The notes beneath the pieces were generated by a model. It made no database searches. It was not told where the DNA came from and worked only from the letters and a program-made list of their open reading frames with translations. 6,343 bases of DNA from Phycisphaerae bacterium (GTDB taxonomy: Bacteria; Planctomycetota; Phycisphaerae; SM23-33): contig DAOVQV010000100.1 in NCBI GenBank assembly GCA_030628445.1, forward strand, positions 1 to 6,343, written 5' to 3'. Positions 1-5,249 of this stretch are shown one piece after another. Made by a program: the position numbers and the translations under genes. Numbering within the stretch: the stretch's first letter is position 1; each line of letters begins with the position of its first letter.

Positions 1-2
1 AG

Positions 3-56
3 TCAGCCGAAGCCGCAGCCGGCCAGGACGGAACAGAAAATCTTAAATTGCTCTGA
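3..56 (+). CDS. Possible 3' end of a preceding gene (very weak)
   Basis: In the frame starting at base 3, 17 residues (SAEAAAGQDGTENLKLL) run to a TGA at 54-56. The composition, hydrophilic with a short tail, would suit a protein C-terminus on the same strand as the downstream genes. The piece is too short to identify. Frame 1 is also open from the edge to a TGA at 97-99, so the choice of frame is uncertain. The rest of 57-151 is AT-rich and I see no gene or convincing promoter in it. Confidence 0.22.
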   Translation, partial: SAEAAAGQDGTENLKLL

Positions 57-151
57 CGAGGTTTCGGACTGTTTTTTGTTCATGTGTTTTGAGCTTTGAG
101 CGCTGCGGTTTGAAAACTCAGCACCGACCCGCGTACCCAAGGTGTTTCGAT

Positions 152-547
152 ATGTTGGGTGATCTGTCAAAGAACCTGGGCCAGATTCCGCTGGCGGCGG
201 GGCCGATCCTGGTGGACGCAGATAAGTGGAAGGGGATCCTCTACTATACCTATAGCTCGATAATCATTTTGTTTTTCCTGGTGCTTGTAGCCACCGCCGT
301 GATCTTCCTGCTGTTGGGTCTGTTGAAGATACTCGGTAACTCCGCTGCCAGAAGGCACGCCGCCCGGCGCGCCTACCGAGCTAAGTTCGCCCGGGACGGT
401 AGGCCCTATCCGCCCACCGGACGCGGAATGTGCGACAGTTGCAGCAGGTCCTTTGAGACTGTCTACCACCTGCCCTCCGGAAACCGGCTCTGCCCGAAGT
501 GCTATCGGACTTATTGCAGCACCACCCGGGCCCAGCCCGCCCCCTGA
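152..547 (+). CDS. Small membrane protein with C-terminal zinc ribbon, upstream of pilT
   Basis: I do not recognise a named family. The 131-residue product has a short N-terminal segment and one strong membrane segment at about residues 35-61 (IIILFFLVLVATAVIFLLLGLL at its core). A basic stretch follows (R67, R68, R72, R73, R76, K78), so by the positive-inside rule the C-terminus should be cytoplasmic. The tail carries two CxxC knuckles, C94-C97 and C114-C117, 16 residues apart, plus C122, which is a zinc-ribbon pattern. I chose the ATG at 152 because AAGG lies about 9 nt upstream. A TTG at 89 in the same frame would add 21 residues but has no ribosome site. The stop is 15 nt before the pilT start, so the two genes are probably co-transcribed. 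A role as an inner-membrane partner or regulator of the retraction ATPase is inference from position only. Confidence 0.72.
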   Translation: MLGDLSKNLGQIPLAAGPILVDADKWKGILYYTYSSIIILFFLVLVATAVIFLLLGLLKILGNSAARRHAARRAYRAKFARDGRPYPPTGRGMCDSCSRSFETVYHLPSGNRLCPKCYRTYCSTTRAQPAP

Positions 548-550
548 TGT

Positions 551-556
551 AAGGAG
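551..556 (+). promoter_or_regulatory. Ribosome binding site fixing the GTG start of pilT
   Basis: AAGGAG lies 6 nt before the GTG at 563 and just after the TGA (545-547) of the upstream gene. It is a near-perfect Shine-Dalgarno match and decides the start, since no ATG is available until well inside the conserved N-terminal domain. Confidence 0.8.
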
Positions 557-562
557 CCCCTC

Positions 563-1735
563 GTGCCCACAAAGTACTCCATCGACGAGAAGGTATACCC
601 CGCCGGTGTCGACCGGAAGCTGAGCATGCGGGACCTGCTGGACTACTTCCGCCAGCATGGTTCGCTGCGAGTCTCCGACCTGCACCTGAAGGTGAATTGC
701 CCCCCCGTCTACCGCTTCGACGGAGATCTGCGCGGATACGACGGCGCCCCACTTACCCCGCAGACCGTCGAGATCCTCGCCGGGACGGTGCTGTCCGAGA
801 CCGAGCTGGAGGCCCTGCGGCGGGACGGCTCGGCCGAGACGTCGCTGTTCACCAAGACGATGCAGTTTCGCATAAGCTGCTTCCGCGACAGCGACGGGTT
901 CGCCCTCGCCATCCGCGCCCTGGAGCTTACCATCCCGCCGTTGGAGAAGATCGGGTTTCCCAACGGTGTTTGGCGGGACATCATAAAGGCACAGCAGGGA
1001 CTCGTGCTGGTGACGGGAATTACGGGCGCCGGTAAGAGCACCACCATTGCCTCGATGATCGACCGGATCGCCTCCGAGCGCCCCTGCCGGATTATCACGC
1101 TGGAAGATCCGATCGAGTATCGACTGGGCAGCAGGGAGGCGATTATCTCCCAGCGCGAGGTGGGACGGGACGTGCCCGATTTCGCCCAGGGCTTGCGCGA
1201 CGCTCTTCGCGAGGATCCGGACGTGATCTTCGTCGGCGAGATGCGTGACCGCGAGTCGACCATGTGGACGCTGACGGCCGCCGAGACTGGGCACCTGGTG
1301 TTCTCCACGCTCCACACACGCGACGCGCGCGGGACGGTCACGCGCCTGCTGGATATGTTCCCTCCTTCGCGCCAGGACGAAATCGCCTCCCAATTGTCGC
1401 TGGGGCTTCGTTACATCCTCTCCCAGAAGCTCGTTCCGCGCAGCGACGCAGAAGGCCGCGTCGTCGCCATGGAAATACTCAACAACAACTACGCCGTCAC
1501 AAACCTAATCCGCACCTCCAAGACCGAGCAGCTCTACACCCAGCTTCAGACTAAGACCAAGGACATACCCGAAGAACGGATGATGACGATGGAGCGGGCG
1601 CTGGCGGTCCTGGCGGCGGACGGGAAGGTCAACCCGCTTGAGGCCGAAAAATGGGCCAACAATATTGGCGTCTTTCTCGATGAGATGCAGCGGGCCCAGG
1701 GCCTCCCCCGTCGTCAGGCACAACGCCCCGGGTGA
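563..1735 (+). CDS. pilT: Type IV pilus retraction ATPase (PilT/PilU type)
   Basis: This is a hexameric secretion-superfamily ATPase that powers pilus depolymerisation at the cytoplasmic face of the inner membrane. The 390-residue protein shows an N-terminal PAS-like region (SDLHLK near residue 38, a family signature), then Walker A GITGAGKS (152-159, K158), the Asp box TLEDPIEY (179-186), Walker B with VGEMRD (224-229), and the His box TAAETGHLVFSTLHT (238-252). The C-terminal AVTNLIRTSKTEQL segment matches the PilT 'NLIREGKTHQ' motif, which separates it from the assembly ATPases PilB and GspE. It is longer than typical PilT (about 345 residues), partly through N- and C-terminal extensions, so a PilU-like paralogue is possible. 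Walker A has Ile and Ala where most PilT have GPTGSGKS; both retain the catalytic Lys. No other pilus genes are in the window except possibly the small membrane protein 15 nt upstream. Confidence 0.95.
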   Translation: MPTKYSIDEKVYPAGVDRKLSMRDLLDYFRQHGSLRVSDLHLKVNCPPVYRFDGDLRGYDGAPLTPQTVEILAGTVLSETELEALRRDGSAETSLFTKTMQFRISCFRDSDGFALAIRALELTIPPLEKIGFPNGVWRDIIKAQQGLVLVTGITGAGKSTTIASMIDRIASERPCRIITLEDPIEYRLGSREAIISQREVGRDVPDFAQGLRDALREDPDVIFVGEMRDRESTMWTLTAAETGHLVFSTLHTRDARGTVTRLLDMFPPSRQDEIASQLSLGLRYILSQKLVPRSDAEGRVVAMEILNNNYAVTNLIRTSKTEQLYTQLQTKTKDIPEERMMTMERALAVLAADGKVNPLEAEKWANNIGVFLDEMQRAQGLPRRQAQRPG

Positions 1736-1781
1736 GATTCCGAATTCCAAGTTTGTCTCGTGCTTTGGGGTGGGTCACTTG

Positions 1782-1810
1782 TTGAGCGGCCCGGGCGGTG
1801 CTCGTACAAT
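1782..1810 (+). promoter_or_regulatory. Sigma-70-like promoter for the uracil-DNA glycosylase gene
   Basis: TTGAGC at 1782-1787 matches 4 of 6 bases of the -35 consensus. TACAAT at 1805-1810 matches 5 of 6 bases of the -10. The spacer is exactly 17 nt. Transcription would start around 1816-1818, only a few bases before the ATG at 1820. The spacer holds an imperfect inverted repeat (1784-1803). Confidence 0.6.
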
Positions 1811-1819
1811 GTCGCCGGC

Positions 1820-2575
1820 ATGAGCGAGGATCGTCAAAAACTTATCAAATCCGCGCGGCAGCTTATCGAGACGGATCGGCTGCTGGGCGGTCAGTTCATC
1901 CCTGCCGCCGCCGGTGGCGGTTCTGCGGGACCGGCCGCCGTCCCGGCGCCGCCGTCGATGGGCCTGCAGGAAAAGGCTGAGGCGCTCGAGGCGATAGACG
2001 TCGCCGAGGTCCGCCCGTGTGTGAACTGCCGGCTCTACCAGGCCCGCACCCACACCGTCTTCGGCGAGGGCGACCCCGACGCGGACCTGGTGTTCGTCGG
2101 CGAGGGCCCCGGCGCCGAAGAGGACCGCACGGGGAGGCCCTTCGTCGGCCGCGCGGGCGAACTGCTCACCAAGATGATCGAGGCGATGGGCCTGGGGCGC
2201 CGGGACGTGTACATCTGCAACCTCGTCAAGTGCCGACCCCCCCAAAACCGCGCACCCGGCCCCGATGAAATCGAGGCTTGCTGGGGGTATCTTATCCGTC
2301 AGCTCCAGATCATCGCACCCAAGGTCATCGTCTCGCTGGGTAACCCCGCCACGCAGAACCTGCTGGACACGCGCGTGGGGATCACCAAGATGCGAGGCCG
2401 CTGGCAAAAGCTACCACTGATCGGCGAGCACCTGGCAGGGATCGACGTCATGCCGACGTTCCACCCCGCCTACCTCCTGCGCCAGTACACGGGTGACAAC
2501 CGCGGGAAGGTCTGGGACGATCTGCAAAAAGTCATGGCCGTGCTCGGTCTTAAGGTGAGGGGGAAAACCAATTAG
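1820..2575 (+). CDS. Family 4 (thermostable-type) uracil-DNA glycosylase with 4Fe-4S cluster
   Basis: The enzyme removes uracil from DNA at the start of base-excision repair. The 251-residue protein has an N-terminal helix-like segment (1-23), an Ala/Gly/Pro-rich linker (about 28-48), then the catalytic domain. Four cysteines in the family arrangement for the iron-sulfur cluster are visible: C67 and C70 (CVNC), C138 (KCRPP) and C154 (EACW). Motif 1 is GEGPGAEED (94-102), followed by GRPFVGRAG (105-113). The catalytic-loop motif is HPAYLLR (215-221). The frame is open to 1760, but I chose the ATG at 1820 because the predicted promoter's -10 box ends at 1810 and no good ribosome site precedes any earlier codon. 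The 3' end overlaps the convergent racemase gene by 4 nt. Confidence 0.93.
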   Translation: MSEDRQKLIKSARQLIETDRLLGGQFIPAAAGGGSAGPAAVPAPPSMGLQEKAEALEAIDVAEVRPCVNCRLYQARTHTVFGEGDPDADLVFVGEGPGAEEDRTGRPFVGRAGELLTKMIEAMGLGRRDVYICNLVKCRPPQNRAPGPDEIEACWGYLIRQLQIIAPKVIVSLGNPATQNLLDTRVGITKMRGRWQKLPLIGEHLAGIDVMPTFHPAYLLRQYTGDNRGKVWDDLQKVMAVLGLKVRGKTN

Positions 2576-3705
2576 CCTCCCTCCGCCAGGACCTTCCGGA
2601 CTCTCCCGCCCAGTCGCGAGGTGATTTCCTGTGGGATCGTATTCGCCAGCGCTGCCAGGTTCTGGACGCTGTGCGGGGACGACGGGTCGGCGGAGATGAT
2701 CTGGACCTCATCTCCCACCTTCGCCTCCGGGACGTCGGTAAGATCGACGATCGTCTGGTCCATAGACACCCGCCCGCGCACGGGCACGTCGCGTCCGGCC
2801 ACTCGCATCGTGGCGCGGTTGGAATGGGACCGAAGGTACCCGTCGCCGTAACCGACGGGCACCAGGCCGATTCTGCCGGGACCTGCGAACCTGTACGTCA
2901 GCCCGTAACCGACGCGCTGGTCGGGGGGGACATGCTTTACCTGCATAAGCGGGGCGGTGAGTCTAAGGGCCGGTCGCAGCGGAAGCTTGTTGCGAACCTG
3001 ACGGGCCGGTTGATACCCGAAAACCGACACCCCCGTACGGACCATGTCCAGGTGCGTCTCGGGAAGCTCGATGGTCGCCGCGGAGTTGGCCGCGTGCAGC
3101 GTCAGACCGTCGCCCCCGCCGCAGGCGGCGACCGCTTCGGTGAATCGTGCGAGCTGGGTACGCGCGAAGCTCTTGTCGGCCTCGTCCGCCGTGGCGAAGT
3201 GTGTGTACAATCCGGTCAGCTTCACGTGCGGGGATTTGCGGATCGACTCGACCAGCCTCGGGGCCTCGGCGGCGGCGACGCCGCTTCGCGTCATCCCCGT
3301 GTCTATCATCACGTGGACGGCGGCCTGCTTACCGGTCCTTTCACCCGCTTGCGCCACGGCAGCCAGCTCATCCCGCGAGACCACTGTCAGTACAACGTCG
3401 CGTGCGATAAGCTCCGCCAGCGGTTCTGGGCGGTCCTGTGCGGCGTAGGGTCCGACGGAGAACAACACCAGCAGCTCACCGGAGTAACCCAGGTCGCGGA
3501 CCTGGATCGCCTCGGCGCCGGTGACGACGGCCAGTGAGTCCGACGCCGCCGCGATCGTATCAAGCAGCAGGTCCAACCCGTGCCCGTAGCAGTCGCCCTT
3601 GACCACCGCGCAAAGCTTGGTCGTGCGCGCCAGACACCCGCGCAACAGCGAGAGGTTCGTCCTCACCGCCGAGGCCGAAATGTGCGCCGTCAGAAAACTT
3701 TCCAT
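2572..3705 (-). CDS. alr: Alanine racemase
   Basis: This PLP enzyme interconverts L- and D-alanine in the cytoplasm and so supplies D-Ala for peptidoglycan. The 377-residue length is normal for the fold-type III family. The PLP lysine is K36 in VVKGDCYGHG (family VVKADAYGHG, so Ala to Gly and Ala to Cys beside it). IDTGMTRSG (134-142) includes the conserved Arg. HAANSAAT (204-211) is the phosphate-side motif. The second catalytic base is Y267 in VGYGLTY. PVGYGDGY (283-290) and GRVSMDQ (311-317) complete the C-terminal domain. The ATG at 3705 fits the usual N-terminus (short tail, then strand 'AHISASAVRTNL'); only a weak ribosome site precedes it. The gene lies 89 nt after the phosphodiesterase gene on the same strand. 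It ends inside the stop codon of the glycosylase gene, with no space for a terminator. Confidence 0.96.
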   Translation of the reverse strand: MESFLTAHISASAVRTNLSLLRGCLARTTKLCAVVKGDCYGHGLDLLLDTIAAASDSLAVVTGAEAIQVRDLGYSGELLVLFSVGPYAAQDRPEPLAELIARDVVLTVVSRDELAAVAQAGERTGKQAAVHVMIDTGMTRSGVAAAEAPRLVESIRKSPHVKLTGLYTHFATADEADKSFARTQLARFTEAVAACGGGDGLTLHAANSAATIELPETHLDMVRTGVSVFGYQPARQVRNKLPLRPALRLTAPLMQVKHVPPDQRVGYGLTYRFAGPGRIGLVPVGYGDGYLRSHSNRATMRVAGRDVPVRGRVSMDQTIVDLTDVPEAKVGDEVQIISADPSSPHSVQNLAALANTIPQEITSRLGGRVRKVLAEGG

Positions 3706-3761
3706 CTTGCCATCTTGATTTCCGCGCGGGGTCCTACCGGTCGGCTCGCGGGGCGCAGGTT

Positions 3762-3790
3762 AAGATAATCATTCCCGCCGGGCGAGTCAC
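3762..3790 (-). promoter_or_regulatory. Possible promoter for alr
   Basis: Read on the - strand, GTGACT (3785-3790) and TATCTT (3762-3767) are each 4/6 matches to the -35 and -10 consensus, with a 17-nt spacer, in the 89-nt gap upstream of alr. The match is modest and the gap could equally be read through from the phosphodiesterase gene. Confidence 0.33.
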
Positions 3791-3794
3791 GAGG

Positions 3795-4301
3795 CTACTT
3801 CGGGACGTTGATCACCTCCAGCGTGTCGCTGAGCGTGTCCAGAAGAGCGGCCACGGGCCGGTGCGGGGCCTTGTAGTGATGCAGGGCGCCGGGGTTGATC
3901 ACGCGGACCGGCCCGATCCGCTCGTCGCGCGCCCGATGCGTGTGCCCGTGACAGACGTACGGAAACTGCTCGGAGCCGATCAGTTCGGCGAGGACGGCCT
4001 GGTCGTTACCGTGCGTGGCGACCAGGAATTGGTCCGCCCCGATCGGGACCTCGACGACCTCGCCGGAGAACTGCACGCCGGCGGCCTCGGCGGCTGCTTC
4101 TAGCCGCGCGATTTTGTGGTCCATGTTCCCGGCGACGGCGTAGGTCGGGACGGGCGCGGCGCCCAGGACCGCCACGTCGTCGGCGTGTCCGATGTCGCCG
4201 CAGTGGACGATCGCCTCCGCCCCGCGGTCGACGAGCAGCTCAATCGCCCCCGCCAGTCGCTTCGTCTTACCGTGAGAGTCAGATAGGATCCCGATCTTCA
4301 T
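3795..4301 (-). CDS. YfcE/MJ0936-family metallophosphoesterase
   Basis: This is a small two-metal phosphodiesterase of the calcineurin-like superfamily; characterised relatives hydrolyse phosphodiesters with Mn2+ or similar metals, and the physiological substrate is usually unknown. The 168 residues carry the full ligand set: D8 and H10 (SDSHG), D36 (HCGD), N59 with D61 (GNMD), H97 (THG), and H120 and H122 (GHTH), then NPGAL (136-140). The length matches stand-alone family members. I set the start at the ATG at 4301, giving the canonical MKIGILSDSHG N-terminus. An upstream TTG at 4343 would add 14 residues absent from the family and would overlap a possible -10 box. AGAGG lies about 12 nt before the chosen ATG, a rather long spacing. 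It is followed on the same strand by alr. Confidence 0.93.
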   Translation of the reverse strand: MKIGILSDSHGKTKRLAGAIELLVDRGAEAIVHCGDIGHADDVAVLGAAPVPTYAVAGNMDHKIARLEAAAEAAGVQFSGEVVEVPIGADQFLVATHGNDQAVLAELIGSEQFPYVCHGHTHRARDERIGPVRVINPGALHHYKAPHRPVAALLDTLSDTLEVINVPK

Positions 4302-4327
4302 CGAAATGCTGGGCCTCTGAGCACATA

Positions 4328-4333
4328 TTGTAT
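4328..4333 (-). promoter_or_regulatory. Possible -10 box for the phosphodiesterase gene
   Basis: On the - strand TATACAATATG contains TACAAT (5/6 of the consensus), placed so that the transcript would start about 20 nt before the ATG at 4301 and include the AGAGG ribosome site. The best -35 candidate, TGGACG, is 19 nt upstream, a suboptimal spacing. The rest of the 171-nt gap (4302-4472) holds no gene or tRNA that I can see. Confidence 0.35.
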
Positions 4334-4443
4334 ATCCGCTCAAGACCTCCGCGTCCAGTGATTATGGCGATGTAGCCGTTCCCCAGTTGCCCGCGACAAG
4401 TCGTGGGGGAATTGAGCGGCCAATGGGCTTCTAGGTAATAGTT

Positions 4444-4464
4444 CGCGCGGCGCGTGGCCGCGCG
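4444..4464 (-). terminator. GC-rich hairpin just downstream of yebC
   Basis: CGCGCGGC (4444-4451) and GCCGCGCG (4457-4464) form a perfect 8-bp stem with a 5-nt loop, beginning 8 nt after the yebC stop on the - strand. The following - strand bases (AACTATTACC) lack a U-tract, so it is not a standard intrinsic terminator. It may stabilise the 3' end or act with a termination factor. Confidence 0.35.
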
Positions 4465-4472
4465 CAATTTGC

Positions 4473-5234
4473 TCAGGATTGCTCTTTTTCCACGTCGGCC
4501 ATGATCTCGTCGGGGATGTCGAAGTTGGCGTAGACGTTCTGCACGTCGTCGTTCTCTTCCAGCGCCTCCATCAGCGCCAGGACCTTGCGCGATTTGTCGG
4601 CGCCCGAGACGGTGACGGTGTTGGCGGGGACCATGGCAAGGGCGGCGGAGACGGTTTCGATTTCCTTGTTCGCCAGAGCGGCCTTGACGGCGGAAAACGC
4701 GCCTGTGTCGCAGACGATCTCGAACAGTTCGCCCTCGCTGTTTACGTCGTCGGCACCGGCCTCCAAGGCGATTTGGATCAGCGTCTCTTCGTCGGCCGCC
4801 TCGGATGAGACCACGAAGCTGCCCTTGCGATGGAACATCCACGCCACGCAGTTGGACTCGCCCAGCTGCCCGCCTGCCCGCTCGAAGATCTGCCGCAGAT
4901 GAGGCGCCGTGCGGTTTCGGTTGTCGGTGAGGGTCTCAACGAGAAAGGCCACACCGCCCGGCCCGTATCCCTCGTAGATGACGGATTCGTAGTTCTCGGC
5001 GCCCAGCTCGCCCGTGCCCTTTTTGATCGCCTTTTCGATCGTATCGTTGGGCATGTTGGCTGATTTGGCGTCGTCGATGGCGTAGCGGAGTTGCAGGTTC
5101 TCCTCGGGGTTCGGCCCTGCGGTCTTGGCTGCGACGATTATCCGCCTGGCGAGCTTGGACCAGACCCGCCCGCGTCTGGCGTCTGTGGTCGCCTTGGCCC
5201 GTTTGATCTTTGCCCAGTGCGAATGTCCCGCCAT
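4473..5234 (-). CDS. yebC: YebC/PmpR/TACO1-family protein
   Basis: This is a near-universal bacterial family first annotated as transcriptional regulators (PmpR). The mitochondrial member TACO1 acts in translation, and bacterial YebC has been linked to relief of ribosome stalling at proline-rich stretches. The 253 residues give the canonical N-terminus MAGHSHWAKIKRAK, then NMPNDTIEKAIKKGTGE (60-76), YEGYGPGG (87-94), LTDNRNRT (102-109) and NCVAWMFHRKG (128-138), with an acidic C-terminal domain as usual. The ATG at 5234 has AAGGAA (5244-5249) about 9 nt upstream, and the preceding gene stops at 5250, only 15 nt away. The two are therefore probably translated from one mRNA. The common neighbour ruvC is not present here. 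Confidence 0.96.
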   Translation of the reverse strand: MAGHSHWAKIKRAKATTDARRGRVWSKLARRIIVAAKTAGPNPEENLQLRYAIDDAKSANMPNDTIEKAIKKGTGELGAENYESVIYEGYGPGGVAFLVETLTDNRNRTAPHLRQIFERAGGQLGESNCVAWMFHRKGSFVVSSEAADEETLIQIALEAGADDVNSEGELFEIVCDTGAFSAVKAALANKEIETVSAALAMVPANTVTVSGADKSRKVLALMEALEENDDVQNVYANFDIPDEIMADVEKEQS

Positions 5235-5249
5235 TGATGGGTGTTCCTT

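Noticed and set aside
57..82. T-rich tract (70-80) as an intrinsic terminator of a preceding gene
   Set aside because: The best stem upstream of the T run is only 3 bp (CGA/TCG), too weak to support a terminator.
3..83. 26-codon - strand ORF (MNKKQSETSSEQFKIF...) starting at 83
   Set aside because: The start looks protein-like, but there is no Shine-Dalgarno sequence, it is very short and nothing independent supports it.
167..1393. 408-codon - strand open frame opposite the zinc-ribbon and pilT genes
   Set aside because: It lies antisense to clear pilT motifs, spans two real genes and the gap between them, and its translation shows no domain-like order. It is a by-product of high GC codon use.
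1760..1819. Longer N-terminus for the glycosylase from the open frame upstream of 1820
   Set aside because: Those codons overlay the promoter boxes and encode no family-like residues. The ATG at 1820 fits better.
2671..3537. 288-codon + strand open frame inside alr
   Set aside because: It is fully antisense to a racemase with all catalytic motifs intact. The translation is rich in Arg, Gly and His with no recognisable motif.
4302..4343. TTG start at 4343 for the phosphodiesterase
   Set aside because: The family begins right at MKIGILSDSHG, and the extra 14 codons overlap a likely -10 box.
4302..4472. tRNA or other structural RNA in the gap
   Set aside because: No acceptor-stem pairing, no T-loop GTTCRA box in the right place and no anticodon arm could be found on either strand.
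4279..4842. 187-codon - strand frame overlapping yebC and crossing the gap
   Set aside because: It is in another frame of yebC, with Arg/Gly-rich low-information sequence and no ribosome site. yebC itself is canonical.
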